A stretch of 64,000 nt of DNA from Rhabdornis inornatus (GCA_013397075.1 VWZS01000839.1:128413-192412); one strand, 5' to 3'. Positions 13,491-28,045 are shown, counted from the stretch's first letter. Notes: a model not told the origin generated them from the letters alone. A program made the numbers and translations.

Positions 13491-16400
13491 TTTTCAGTGG
13501 CTTGCTGGGTTGCAGCAAAGTTCACACTGTTCTCTCCTGACCCCTATGGGAGCCAGGTTTTCTCCATCATATTAAAGGGTCAGGTGTGGGTCCACTGAAG
13601 TGAGGCCTCTGCTCTCTGTCTTTTACTGACTACTGTTCAGAGTTTCTCTTATGCCATTGTGTCTCCCAAGGCTGTACACATGCCCAGCAGTGGGGCAGGA
13701 TGTCAGCACCCCAGATGACACTCACTATCAGATTCTCCTTCCTTGCAGGCACAGTCAACAAGGGACACTGCCCATCCCCATGTGGGATGACATTGCACAC
13801 CGCAGGTGGGAGCTCTGCTGCGGAGGGGACAAGAGGGAACACTGAAGGCTGGGTGCTGGAGCCCTGGAAAACATGGGGCTATAGTTTGTAATCCCAAGGG
13901 AAAATCTGGCTGTAAGTGCAACACAGTGGGAAGCAGGGTCTGAAAGTGCTTATCCTACCCACCTCTCCCACCTGCTAGGATGAGAGCATGTCCAGTGCCA
14001 GCAGTAACATTGCAGTAAAGCCGCAGCTGGTGCCTCCACGTGCAAGGCAAGCTGCAAGTTCCTCAGCTCTGTGATCACCATCAATAATGCATTCACAGCG
14101 GAGGACAGGATGGAAGAGTCAGTCACTGTTAGCAGTGCTCTCAGGCTGCTCAATGGCATGACTGTCTCTCTGCTCACTGACAAGGGCTGTGCATGTGCAG
14201 AGGGTTGCATGCTCCCTGGGAGGATACACCAGTAGGGCTGGCAGGCTGTGTCCTAATCTCAAGGCAAGCTCAGCCCAGGCTGTCAAATTTGCTTAGAATG
14301 AAGGAAATAATGTTTTTTCCTGCCTTCCTCTCTTGCCCCTTACTTAAATAACCTCCTCTGTGGCTTAAGGAAGAGGCCCAGATGGCAAAGAACCTGCAGC
14401 TGTGCTGCCCGGGGGAATAGTGCAAGGACACAAGTCTCACACAGCAGGAATAGCTCATGGACTTGTTGGAGCTTGTGCGGAGCAGGACTCCTTTAATCAC
14501 CTTTTCTCAAGGTAAACTGCATACTTTCATTCAGCTTCATTTCTTGTGTTCCCCTTTTTTTCCCTCCCATTTGATGCAACTAATTCAGGTCTGATCAAAG
14601 GTACTTGTTCAAGGCTTTCCACACTCAGGGATTCCATTCCACAAATGCAACAGCATCTGGCATTATCCTTTCCCCACCATGCCGTCACACACTCTTTCTA
14701 GACCATGAACCTGATGATCTGTTCAAATCTAAATACTTAACCCTCAAAATCTGCTGAACCTCTATTTAATTTGGATATGCCTTAACTCAGATATTGACTT
14801 CACCCCACAACAAGGGGACTATTCACATGAGTCAAGGTGCAGGAGATACACCCTTATCCTTTTCTTACCCTTTTCTGCTTCTGGCACAGGTTTACGTAGT
14901 GTTCAGTTCATAGTCTAAAGCTTGTCTCTCTTTTGTTTCTCTGTTCTTGATGTCTTAAAGCTTTATTTAGAAATAGAGAAGGGAGGACACAAAAGGCTTG
15001 CAGTGCTTGGTGATGTGTGTTGAGAGTGCCCTGAATAGCATCCACAGCTGCAGAGTAGCTGGGCAGATCTGAGTGAAGGAAACAAATCTTCCCCTAGGCT
15101 GCTAACAAAAGTGTGATCAGATGGTAAATATTAAAGTGTAATGATGTCATTTTATGACATCATCATCTACAAAGGTCTTCTTGCTGTGGAGACAACCAGG
15201 AGCAAGGTGGGATTTAACAGAAATTCACCAGTTAAAGTCATTTAACTCACAGTATGCACAGTAAGCACCATCAGTAAGTTCTTCTCATTAGACTTAGTTC
15301 CTCATTCCTTCAACACTTTCCCAAAGACATTGAACTGCCACTATCCACATGCTCTCCCAAGGTCATGCAATGCATATACTAAGTTTTATACTATAAACCC
15401 ACTGTTTATGTGAACTGCAGAAATGTCTGCAGTCTTTATTTTCAAGCACGTTTTTAAAAGCCCCTACAACACACTAAAAATAACAATTGTTTCTTAGGGA
15501 CCCCATCTAGAAGTAGATGCTGGTATAGATTGACTCACTTTGCTTTACCTGTCCTCAGGGCGAGGAATCAATTACCAGCTCCTTTTATTCAGCAATATAA
15601 AACTACACACTAAAACCTAGCCCATGTTTAATCTACTCTGGTTTTACAGAAGCAATGTCACTCTACTTGTGAAGAAACCTCTTGCCGATCTTGGCCTCTC
15701 AGCACCGCTATCAGCAGCTGTCCATTTTATTTTGTCCAAGGTTTATTGTCTGTGGAAAGAGCTAGAAAATTCCAAATGCCAAAATTAAGTCAATGCTGAA
15801 GGAGCTCCTCTAAACTCAAGATATGCCAAGACCATGCTGAGTGCCTTTCAGCTCAACCCCTGATTCAGAGTTAGCATCAAGTATTCTCAGGAGTCCCTGC
15901 TTTGCACATAGTACAAGCAACTTGATCAAACAAATGCAACGTTGGGCAATAATTGGACAGTTAATTGAAACTCTTTCCTCCCCGTGATCTCCCCAATGAG
16001 TAGAGTGTGTTGAGAGGCATCTTGAGCCTGTCACCTGCTGCTGCCTGGGAGACCCAACTGGTGATGCATCTGCAGTGCCCCGGCAGGGAAAACTGGCCAG
16101 CTGTCGTTCTGGGTGTTTAGGGGAGCAACAATGCCTGCAAAGGTGGGTTCTGATGTTTATTTTAAATTCTCAAGGAGTTAAAAGCTCCTTTCCAGCATTA
16201 GCCAGAATGTTGATTATAAACCCACAGTTTTCTGTAATTGGGCCTCATTAATAAATTCCTCAAGTGTTCCCAAAGGCAGGAGAGGTAAAACAAGAGCCAC
16301 AGGGATCAGAGAAACAGGGAACTGTGAGGATTCCTGAGTGTGTTGTTAATTCCACTTAATCAGCTCAGAGAAGCACTGTATTCAGAAGAAAATAACCATG

Positions 16401-17294
16401 ACTCACAAAATACTCCTGCCAGCAGGGAATAGGATTCTCTCCATTTATAGTAATATTTTCCCCAATTTTTGTCCTTTCTTCCACTCCATTTTTAAGTAAA
16501 GAAATAGACCCTCCCTCAGGCACCCTGAACACCTTCTATGTTCTTGGGCCTCAGTGAAGACTGGAAGAGCTGTGCTCGCAGGAAAAGTCCAGTGTGGGTC
16601 CCTCAGTGCTTCTGTGAGACTTGTTCTGCAATCCAAATGTGCCACAGGCTTTTCCATCAGATCCAGACTGAACAGAGTGTGAAGCAGAGGCATGATAAGG
16701 CAGATACAAGATTTATTGCTGTTTGAAGAGGATTCAGATAGTAGCAAACTTCGAGACAGACCAAGCCCCATTCCCCACTCTATACTGCTTGCCACAGAAG
16801 GTAGGCAAGTCAAAGACAAGACAAATTACAGAGATAATAATTCAGGTCATGAGAAAAACAGGGATTATAAAGGATGAGAAGGCAGGAGGGTTTGCCAGGA
16901 GAATGGAGCTTTCTGAAGGTGGTGTGAAGGAACACCTGTAAGGGTAGATTCTCCAACACTATATGGAGAGCCTAAAGTGCTGGATTTTAAAAACAAGAAG
17001 GGCAGAATGAGAATCAAGAAAAGAAATGGAAAGTTTTTGAGAAAAAAAAAGGTAGGAAAGACAAAATATTTAGTTAAAGAAGGTTTGCACTGGATTTGCA
17101 AGATGCCTATACATTTGGGACCATAAGACTGCAACACATGAAAAGCAAGAGAGTTTGTGGAGCCATCAGAGCCACTGCTCAGGCTGCTCAGAAACCTTTT
17201 CTCTCCATTCTTCTTTACTGTTCTTTCTCACAACAGAATGTGAAGGTACTGGGTACTGCTGTGTACTCTATGGCCTGGAGCGATGCATGGATAT
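13491..17294. other. Non-coding stretch between two CR1 copies
   Basis: No gene is recognised. The stretch around 13690-14260 is somewhat GC-richer than its surroundings but has only short competing open frames on both strands. A perfect 10-bp inverted repeat lies at 15141-15163. Nothing else in the stretch could be assigned. Confidence 0.5.
15141..15163. repeat. Perfect inverted repeat, 10-bp arms
   Basis: ATGATGTCAT and ATGACATCAT are exact reverse complements separated by TTT. Each arm carries a TGACATCA-like half, which resembles a degenerate CRE/AP-1 site, but that resemblance alone is not evidence of binding. Confidence 0.85.
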
Positions 17295-18150
17295 CACAGA
17301 ATCATTTAAGTTGGAAAAGGAATCTGAGATCATAGAGTCCAAATTTTCACTGATCACCACCCTGTCAATTAGGCCACAGCACCAAGTGCCACAGTCATTT
17401 GCTGAATTCCTCCAAGGATAGTCACTCCACCACCTCCCTGGGAAGCTCATTCCAATGGTTTGACTATATTTTCCATGAAGAAACTCCTCCTAATGTACAA
17501 CTTAGCCCTCCCCTAGAACAGCTGGAGGCTTTGTGCTCTTGTTCTGTCACTTGTTACCTGGGCAAAGAGGCCAACCCCCACCTGGGCACACTCTCCTNAC
17601 ACCTGACTTGGTATTATATTCAAACCTACTGAGTCTATACTCAATGCCTTCATCCAGGCCATTAATAAAGAGATGGAACAGTACTGGGCCCAATACTGAG
17701 CCCTGAGGAGCACCATTTGACCAGCTGCCAAATGGATGTGGCACCACCACCACCATTCTCTGTGCCCCTCCATCCTGGCAGTTTTTACCCAACAAAGTGT
17801 ATGCCTGTCCAAGCCATAGCCTACCACATTTTCTAGGCAAATGCCACTGGAGACAATATTAAAGGCTTGCTGAAGTCCAATAGGCTATATCCACAGCCTT
17901 TCCTTCGTCCCCTAGGAGCATCATCTGGTATTAAACGAGATCAAGTTGGACAGGTAGGACCAACCCTTCCTAAACCTGTACTGCCTGAGTCTGATCCCTT
18001 GGTTGTCCTGTGTGTGCTGTGTGATCACATTTAAGATGATGTGTTCCATTATCTTGCCAAGCAGTGAGGTCAGGCTGACAAGCCTGTAGTTCCAGGGATA
18101 CTCCTTCCGGCCCCTTTGTGGGGGGATGTCACACTGACCACCTTCCAGCT
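17295..18150 (-). mobile_element. CR1 non-LTR retrotransposon with internal deletion
   Basis: The left end starts with CACAGAATCAT, the reversed CR1 tail, so the 3' end is at 17295 and the element is on the minus strand. From 17295 to about 17590 it matches the CR1 3' block. From about 17605 to 18150 it matches the reverse-transcriptase part of ORF2. Several hundred bases normally between these blocks are absent, so an internal deletion lies near 17595. Read on the minus strand, 17676-17703 encodes GSVLGPVLF followed by HLFINGLDEGIE. This is the motif next to the catalytic site in CR1-type reverse transcriptases. The expected FADD catalytic motif that follows is degraded to FEYN. The copy is inactive. 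It ends near 18150, where an AT-rich TATATTTA run begins. A single N sits at 17598, almost at the deletion point. Confidence 0.93.
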
Positions 18151-21100
18151 GTATATTTATATTTATATATTTATACAGGATGCCTGTGTAATGCCCAATA
18201 CCTGGGCATTTTTTACCTAACTAAGGACTACATGCAGAGGTGGCTGCACGTCTGCAAGGAAAGCTCCATGGGCCCCTTAGCACTTCTGTGTGTGATTCAT
18301 CCAGTAAATACATTGCAAAAACTCAATAGAGCACCTTGCAAGGAGGAAAATCTATCACCAACACATGACCCATCTCTTTTGCAGCCAGCATGACTAAGGA
18401 AAATGTATGCTGGACAACAGGTCTTTTCTTTAGAAATACACTTGAGGTTTTCCAGCATAAAAATATTTCTTGAAACATGTGGTTTGGATGTCCTGACCAG
18501 CAGCAGTAGGGGAAATACAATAAACGAAAACAGCTTCAGTAACTGACCCTTATTCCTTTCTTTTTCCCACTTCAGACTTTCTCCCTACTTGATATTTGGG
18601 AGTCCTCTGGTCTCAGTATCTATTTACTTTATTTTATTTTTATTAATGTCCTTAAATGTAATGGAAGAATAAACATTTCAGTTTTCACAGCCTTGTGGCT
18701 TTTCATGGGAGCTTAGCTGCAGCCACTGTGTTTACAAAACAGAACTGCATCATAGTGTTTGTTAATTTAATGATTCTTGGATTATCCACATTTTTGGCTG
18801 CAAAACTCCCATTTAAATGTAGACTTTGCTATGTTTTCATGGGCCCCAAGAGGAATTTCTAGATCAAAGTTTTAGAGTCAAACAGGACCAGCCAGTTTTA
18901 TAGCCCACAGAATTACCAAGTTGCCAACATCTAGAGACCACTGGTGGGAACTCTGTCACTGCAAGGAGCCAGCCACGTGTGTTCCTCCTCAACCACACCA
19001 GGTTCCTGCACTCAAGCAGGAGAAATGCTAGCAGGCTGAAACTTTTACCCTTGTGCAGGTCTCTCTGTGTTGAGATTAGAAGAGCTGTGACTGGTTGGGG
19101 TTGAAGTCCCTCTTCCGTCTTCCTAATCATAAGAAGCAGAATGTTGGAGGAAGGATGTTAGGCATACAGACCTAAATCTTTTAAAAACACTGGAATTACA
19201 TGATGAATTACGGTAATACAAATTTAAAGTCTCGATAAGCAGGAAACATGAAAGCAGGATAGGCAGCATCTCCAGGTAGTGAGGAACCAGGCAATGGCAG
19301 CACTGGCACAGGGAGGAAGACATGCTGTCCTGCAGCAAAGAGGCAGGAGATGGATCATGGGTACGGCTGGGAAAAACTTGGCTGGAAATGCAGGAGGAGA
19401 GTATTTGGCTCAGTGTGCAGCTTAGCCAAAGAAAACAAAAGACTGTTTCTCTCCTGTTGCCATCTATACACATATAAGCAAAAGCAAGCAAGCATACTGT
19501 GGTCTCTAGAGAGTTAATGTCTCATAGAGGGGTTAAGATGAAAATTATGGCATGGATATGTGTTGCAAGATGTGTCAGGAGAAAAACTAAAGAGAAGGAG
19601 AGAGCTGTGTCTTACTCTTATATGAGGGATACTATGACCACCAATAATGAGATTCTAATGGGGTTTTGTTTATAACCCTATGTATGGCTTATTCAGTTCT
19701 GTCAGCAGCTGTGCCCTGTAAAAAACACTTGTTTCAGTCCTCTAAAGTACAAGGCAAAACTGGAAGATTTCCACAGAATTTCAGCAGGTCCTTTACCTGC
19801 AACTAGGCACAAAATTATGCCACTGGCACAAAATCATGCCATCTACACAACCAGAGAGTAATGACAGATTCTTAAATGCATATTAAGGTGAAAATTGCTT
19901 CTTTTAAATGCTATGGAATTTTCTGGCAGAGAGCTGCATAAATGCCATGCCAAGATTATGCACTTCAGAATACTCACCTCAGCAAAAACTAAAACTTCTG
20001 AAAACCAGGACACATTCTAAGCATATTAGCTCTGTCCCCTTTGGGTGATGCCCCAGCTTGCCCATTGTACATATTCCGCCTTTGCACCATTGCTGAGCTT
20101 GTGTTCCACGACCATGGGAAGCAAAGAGAAGAGAGCTGCTTCTGAGCGGTACCCTCTCCTGTCCCAGCCTCATGTACTGACCCAGCTTTCCTGAAACAGC
20201 ATCAAGCCTATTGCATTTCATAACCTATCTTTCCGTATGGAAACCAACCAAAAAAACCTGTTCAAGACCATACACAGCCCCTGATGAAACTATTTCCTAA
20301 GTCAGGACTAGGTGTTGTATTGGAGAAAGCTAAGTGTAGTCTTGTAAAGCAAAGCTGAGAGGTGAACAAAAAAATGAGCTCTGCAGACGAGCAGCTATCC
20401 AGAGGCTAAGCTCCTCCATGGACCTCTTTTAGCAGTATGGATGAGCATGTCTTGGATCCATGATCTCTCATGGATCTTTCCATATGTCTCATAAAAACTT
20501 ACAGTTATGGCAGTAATAAGCCTATTTTCACCTCTCTACCCAAAGATGTAATTTCACAGAACTTGCAGGGCTTTCTGGATATATTCACTGTTTTGTCAAG
20601 ATCAGTTCAGAGGTTACTGAGATAAGACTGGGAGGCAGCTCCAGAGAAGCATGTATTTAGGGATGGTATGAACACATACGCCTGGCTTTGCTGAAAAATG
20701 TGGCTCAAATCAGATCACACCAACTCCACTGTTTTTTTATAGGAGCACTATAATTTCTGAGCACTTCTGGCCCAGAAGGAAATTCTATCAGTATATTTTA
20801 TAGCTCAGGGAGAGTACAAAGCTTTACACTTGAAGATTTTCTTCATTCCTGTCTGTCAACTGAGGCTGTACAGTAACTTTTAGTATTCTACTAGCCCAGA
20901 ACTGGGACTATATTTTGAAAGGGAAAATAGTCCCTTTCATTGCCTGCCTTATGAGGTGCGCCATAAGTTGTCCCCCTCCCAACACCCGGCCAAGTTCCAG
21001 GTAGCTCCATCAGTAACTTGTGGTAGTTTGGTGCTCCTTAGTAGGTATTTATAATTCTGCTTTCCTCACTGAGAAGCTTCAGTCAAAAGTATAGCACCAA

Positions 21101-21281
21101 CAAAGTCTGAGGAGGCCAACGTAGTCTTAGAATGTCTGTCCTTATCATCCAGCCCCACCTGCCATGACAATGACAAATACATGACTCCTCTCCAAATATG
21201 ACAAGGAGCTCAAAGTCCTTCACACCAATCAGACCAGATTTCTTAAGCAAACAGATAATTTTCAATTTGGCTTTATAGTCA

Positions 21282-21306
21282 AGTTGTGACAGTTATTGTC
21301 ACAACT
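21282..21306. repeat. Perfect inverted repeat, 10-bp arms
   Basis: AGTTGTGACA and TGTCACAACT are exact reverse complements with the 5-base spacer GTTAT. Each arm includes TGTGACA/TGTCACA. No surrounding gene or promoter gives it a context. Confidence 0.85.
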
Positions 21307-24300
21307 CAAGGAGAATTGTGAAGCTGGAGTACAGGAACCAGTGGCATCAGGCCACCTGTCATGTCATACAGTGAAGCTCTTCCTCAGGCTCTGCAACTGC
21401 TTGTCAATGAACCACTGTTTTCCTAGGACAAGCAGGAGTAGCCTGGTAATGAGGAGCTGACATCTGTGGCCCTATGGAGTCTGCAAAGCTCACAAGGCTG
21501 CAGACACTTTCAGCTAGATAAGGCCCTTTGGGATTTATGGGATTAATGGGATTATTAGTTATTGAGAGTTATGTCTATTCACAGAGTAGAATATACCCTT
21601 TAGACTACATTACTCATTGTGTGAGTCACTATGTTGAATAACATGTTTCCTGTATTTGGCGGGATGACCCAATACATTGCACTTCCATCCACAATCGTAT
21701 TCTATTTAAACACCACCAGCCTTCCTTTTCTACTGTAAAAGCCCCAAAATATAAACTTCATTGTCCTACAAATTTATTGCATTTGGATTTTTATTTTTTC
21801 CATGGTCAGTTGCAGGACCTGCAACATTAAGCCAGATCAACCATATGCTTGCTGATAGCATCTAGATTATACCAAGCTTGTATGTGTCCTCACGAAAGAT
21901 GTGTTAATTGACAGAGGAGGATTCCAGTGGTTGGCTAGATTGAAACAAACAGGAAGAGCATTTAAATTCAAGAATTTATACCATTCCACTGGAACCAGTG
22001 AGACTATTCAGGTGCTTACAGCTGAGGACATGCATATTTGTTGGCATGGTTGCTACACTATTGTTCTTGCAAGGAAGGAGTAGTGATCCATCATCATCAA
22101 GTGTAACAGGGTGCTAGGGGCTACTTTCATTAGAAGGAACAGCAAAATTCCCATTGATTTCAATGGAAGCAGGGCAGGCTCTGACACAGAAGTAGTAAGC
22201 TTGTGTAAACAAAAGTTACTGAAAACGTTCCTCATTACATGTATTTATGATGACTGTGGAGCCTGAGAGTCTTTTGGGTGTGGAGCCTCTGAAGTAAAGC
22301 AGTTATTAGTTCGCTCCTCTCCAGTGTAATTAAGGCTAAGGCACATCAACAACACACTAATTTTGAGTATATGGTGCTGACTTCTAAAAGTGACATTACC
22401 TCAAGCCAGAGTTTTCTGAGAAAGCACAAATTGCATTGAAACACATTTCCACCTCTATATATTTATTTATTGACCTTCTGCTACAGTGAAATTGGTTTTA
22501 GCTCTGCCACTCTGATGTTTCTAGAGCAGTGGATATCACATCTGCGGGGTGGGGAGCCCCAAGTCTACTCTAATATAGGTCTGAACCCTGTTGCAAATGT
22601 CATGTAGGTGGTCACACAATTAGGTGAAATTTGCCTTTCCTATCCCATTTCTCACAGACACCTTCATCTAACTAGCAGACACCTTGCTACGGACAAGCTT
22701 CCAGTTGAAAATAACTGTAATAGTCAGTTCTGGGGGTTCATGGCATGAAGAAATACCAGTTCAAATTGCAAGGTTTAGATCAAAACTAACCTCACTACCT
22801 TTATTAAAAAATAAGTAGCTGATTTCTCTATGACTCTGTATCAAGTGGCAAAAAGCAGTGTGACTAAATGAGGGATAAATAAACCAAGAATCATTTGAGA
22901 CTGCAAATTCCAGAGAGATTTCAGCTCAGGATTCAAACCTGAGGTTATCATGGCTGCAGAGATTAAATCATAAAGCTGTTCATACGCATTGTAAGAATTT
23001 TGCATTTATGAATTTCTGCATCGTATTTCCCAATTAGATCCTCAAATTCAGTATCTGTGTAAGATTTATTTCTCATTTTTGGAATGTACAAATTATTGCC
23101 TTGGAGCCCAGCTATGTCTCTGATCCAGATCTAGCAGAGAAATCTGATGAAGGTACAATAAAAAAAGAGAGAAAAATTATCTAGCAATCTGCCACACTTA
23201 CACTTCTATTCCAAGTGTTTTCTCATTCTCTTTTAACTGAAAGTATAAAGGCTTGCAATACTAATGCACTTACTCACTAAGGTTTATGATCGATGATGGA
23301 ATTGAGGGTATTGCCACTAACCAGGAGACTGCTTTTAATGTTTTTGAATCCTTTGAGCTTTTGATTTTGGGACATTATATTGAGACAACTTCTGTTGTAT
23401 AAACAAATACATTGTTTTATTCTTCACTTGAACTAAGTTTTTCATTTTTTCCAGCATCACTTTTCTTTATTATAGTACTTGGTATGCCTTTTCTTTATTG
23501 TGATGGAAGGACCAGAATAGCAGCAATTTGGAGGAGTTTTAAATCTAATTGCTAGTATGTTTTATAAAATACATTGAGTTCCTGACTACTGCATTCTGAC
23601 TAGATGCACTATTTCACTCAAGTGGTACAAATGTGACAGAGAAAACGTCTCATTAAAATCTTTACTTAGTGCTTTTCAAGGATCAGACTAGTTCATTACT
23701 ATGGTATTTGGTTTTAAAATCCTTACATCTATTAATTGTGATTACAATTACCTTTTTTATTACCAGCCAATCAGTTTATTCCTATACTCCTTCAATATAA
23801 TTGAGAGACTACTGGTTGGTCTTGACCATCTGGTTTTCAATGAGATTTTAAGTTATAACACCTACTCTTTTAGCAGTGCCTATAAGGTTTTACAGTAACT
23901 CTCAATCTTTAAACCTAAGATGGAAGTGTAGTAGAAATAAGAATTCTGCCAGTCAAGGATTAAAGATTTTAATTCTCCAAGGATTGATATGAACTTTTTA
24001 AAATCTAATTTTCTTACTGTTCTGAAGTGTAATTTCTCAATTTTAGTTTTGAATTGATGCCTCTTAGGTGTTGTGAAATTTATTTATATTTTGGTCAATA
24101 CTGTCTTAGAGATACAGCTACTCCTTAAACAAACTGCTGTGTTACTTAGAGTTGCAAAGCATATCACACAGTAAACACACAATAAAAGAAGGTCATGCAC
24201 TCAGAGTGCAATGGAAAAGTTGCTCCTGTTTTAATAGCAATTCATTTATAGACATTCTCCAACCTAGAACTTCACCATTTAGTAACAATAGGGGAGCAAA

Positions 24301-27300
24301 ACAAGAAATCTGTGCAATTTTTTTGAGATTACTGGCTTTTCATAAGAGGGCCAAAAAGTCTCATCTGTCCGATATTAAAGGCTTAGATTTTTTTTCCCTA
24401 TTTCTCACTTCAGAAAAATTCTTTCCTTGAGCACTGGATTCAGGCTGAATCAGGTTATGTGATTTACTAATCTGCTGCAACATGGTTTTGGTGATCTACA
24501 AAGTAGGGTAAATTATGCTGAAAATAAAGGATATCTTCTTGCAGAGAAAGAAAAGTAAGAATACAGACAACAAACTTTGCTGCATTTTCTTGGCTCAGGA
24601 TCCTTCCACATGAAAAAGGCTGAATTACATCTTGTGCTTGTGTCTGCCTGATATGTTACACTGCAATGTATGTACTTGAAATTCATGATCAAACATGACC
24701 AGAAGAGAAGCCGTTAAATCTGAAAACATTTTGTGCGAATCCTGCCTCAAACATCATAATCTGTTTGTTCATCTGATAATGGGAGAGGCTGCAACATTAA
24801 GGGAAAAGAAAGCTTTTACATACAAGCCTTGACTTGAACTCTGACAGCTTTTTACAAACTCAGTGTGAAACTTACTCCTAGTTTTTGTGAGTGTGAGATG
24901 TTCTGGAGTTTGCAGAATACATAACATGTCAAGTGTGTCCTTCTTGTCCTCCCCTTTCAAACTCTTTTCCCCCCAGCACATGTGGGCTTTTCATGAATAC
25001 TGTGACAATTTCCTTGGATGACTTTCAACACTGAGAAGGGCTGTCCTTGAGTCCCTGAGTTCTGGATTAGGAGCCAAATCAACCCACCTCCATGAGCAAA
25101 ATGGAAGATAAAAAATTTCTTCCCCTCTCCCACTTAATTTTAAATTGCTTTCCAGAGCAGGGACTGATTCCAAAGCAGATNAAGCAGATATGTCAACAGT
25201 GAAATTATGGTGTATTTTTATATTTTATATTTTTGGCCAAAGTGAATGCCAGGAAACTATAGCAGATTGTAATACCTCACTATTTAAACTTCTGGGACTC
25301 TACACATGGCTGAGGTATCACTGAGATAAATAAACCCTATGTTTTTGTGCAGTGTCACATGCTTTATTTTAAAGTAAGCTGATTCCATTTATAGTGTAAA
25401 CTGTAAGACTGCCCTGCTCTTTTGTTAACAGAAATGCTTCATTTTATAAAAGAAAAGGATGAAAGATCACACAGAATAAATAAATCCACTTTCTTTGTGT
25501 GCCTCTGTTGAGTGTCTGTTTCCAAGGTGGTACTTGGCAGTATTGAAGGTTTATTATGACTGGGTTTTGTAACAGCAATCATACCCCAGTTATGATTTTT
25601 TACCCCAGGTAAAAATACTCAGACATGACTCACCAAAAGAAGATATCTTTGCATTCCTACAGTTAATTTCATATGTTGCATATTAATTGGAATTGTGGAC
25701 AAATACTTCTGTGATCACCATCTTTCACTGTGAAGCAGAGGTTCTAAATCATGCAAGTTCCTCCTGGTTTTGCTGTTTGCTTGCATAACCTGTCAGAATT
25801 TAGATGTGCAAAGCATTTTTTCTTGTTACTTAATCTTCTTGCTTAACAATTAAAAGGACTTCAGCTATAAGATTATAATCATAATGTTGAGATGAATATT
25901 AACACCATTTTACAAAATAGGTAAAAAATTGAACAGAGTATAGAAATAAAGAATTTTTAAGAAAACAGATAACACAGCTTTGATGCCTGCAACCACTTTT
26001 CATTATGTGCAGGTATGTCTGAATTCAGCACAGCCCATGCCACCTTGTGTTTATCTCCAAAGCAAAACTACCCTCTCTGGGCTGTCTGATTAAGCAATCC
26101 AGTGACCAGAGTTTATATTTGCAGCATTTCTGGGATACATATCTTAATCAAGCATTTTGAGCCATTTTTCGTTTCCAGTTGACTGTTGTCTGCTAGGATC
26201 TTACATCTGTCTCAAGACTCTGAACTCAGAATAGTTTCAAGGCCCAGTTTAGATGGTACCAGAGAAATCCTTGTGAGGGTTGAGCCGAAGAAGTGCGAAG
26301 ATGGTGGTTTGTCCTGCTCTTCTGAGATTGCTGCTTCCTTGGTCACACCAAACCCAATTCTAGAAGGAAGATCCACTCCAGCCTCGACCCAACACAGCCC
26401 TGGGAAGGAAGGTGATGAAGCCCCTCAAGGGTGAAAGGAAGGGTGGGAGGCCTGACAGAAGCTTCTGGTCCAGGCTTATATCAAATAGTTATTCATTGTT
26501 ACTACACAGGCCCAGTAACTCCTGTATATTTTCTCTTGCCCACTCCTTGATTTGACACCTTTAGTTTGACTTTGAATACTGAGAAACCAGGACTCTGGCT
26601 TGGTTTTCTGAGATTTTAAGTGCAACTTTGAGCAACCTGAAGTATTTTCATTTGCTGTTTGTTACTTACTTTTTTTTTAAGTCACCGTGAACTGAAAAAT
26701 ATTGTTCTTTGAGTACTCAAAAACACAACAGTGTTCAAGTTAATTTGCAGATTCTGTTTCATCATAACAAAAGTATTTACATCTCTGCAGAGGCTAATTT
26801 CCCTGCTTCTGAAGTGCTCTCAACGTGTGTTGGCCTTCCCAGGTTATTTTAACAAATGACTGTCAAAGTAGCTACAGGCATTCTGCTGCTGGAACAGAGT
26901 GTGGTTTTGCAAAGCAAACATCTGTGGGGCTTTCCAGATGCAGGAAGAGCATGGAAGTGGGTGTTATCTCTCAATGGGAAGGGAGGAATGTGGCTAGCAG
27001 CAGCAAATACGCTAAAACATGTGAGTAAATATAACTATATTTTGTCTTTTAGAACGAAATAAAATAAGGAAGGCAAGGTAAAAAAAAAACCAACAAACAT
27101 GGTAGAGAGTATAAAAAAATTAAATCTGCATGAAAGGAAAAACTTGTCATGCTTTTATTTTTGCATGGCTGTTTTCCACAACTTAGGACACTTCAAAGCA
27201 CAAGCACAAGATGGGACTTTCCCCAGGAACTTCCTACATTGACACAGCTGGAAATGTCAGGGACAAACAAGGATTCATAGATGCCACAGAGGTATTGTGA

Positions 27301-28010
27301 GAATCACAAATGGTCAGCAAAAAAGGAATTACATTTTTTTTTCATCTAGGACTAACTAAAAGAACTTCTGCCTTCCTTCCAGCTTTCTGGGCTGAGGTCA
27401 CACTTTTACCACTGCATCTTCGGTCACTTGGAGCATCAGCTGCCAATTTCATCTGTAGGAGCCTCCCTCCTAATCAACATGTGGTGGGTTTCAAATGGAG
27501 TCTGTCTTAAAGTCTTTCGACAAATAATTAAGTTTAATATTTTCTCCCAGATTTCACTTGATGTGAAACTGCCTGAGAGATATACTTCTATATTCATAGC
27601 ACACATGAAAAGAGAACTGAAACACGGCAGAAATGTATAGCTGAGGTAAAACCTGTGTGAGGAACTTCTTGATGCTGGGCTGAAGATCAGACAAGCTTAT
27701 AAAAAGGGCAAGGAATACTCATTATGGACTGAGTCAGCCCAGCAGCTGTGAGGCTCCTCCCTCCCCACTTCAATGATTTTATTGTTCACCCAAGCCACTG
27801 GCAGGCAGTCAGGAGAAATCCTCTTGGCCCTGCATCTGCCCCTCTGCTGGATGCAATCAGGCCTGGGAAACTTGGTGTTTCAGTTGTCTTTGTGAGGTCT
27901 TGCTTGATGTGACCTCTTCTGATGGGATGCAAAGGCAGGGAAAACCAGGGTGCTGGGCAGACCTGACCCGTGCACCATCCTGGAAATCACAGCTGAGCTT
28001 AAATAAAACA

Positions 28011-28045
28011 AAAAACAAATGCTCCCAGAGTGAGCATTTGTTTTT
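28011..28045. repeat. Perfect inverted repeat, 14-bp arms
   Basis: The arms at 28011-28024 and 28032-28045 are perfect reverse complements (AAAAACAAATGCTC on the left) with a 7-base loop CCAGAGT. A transcript in the plus direction would form a stem followed by a U-run, which superficially resembles a bacterial-type terminator. In a vertebrate context that reading does not apply. Confidence 0.9.

Noticed and set aside
26186..26434. 82-codon frame with a plausible splice acceptor (TTTCCAG) upstream
   Set aside because: It begins with TTG, has no recognised domain, and no donor or partner exon could be identified.
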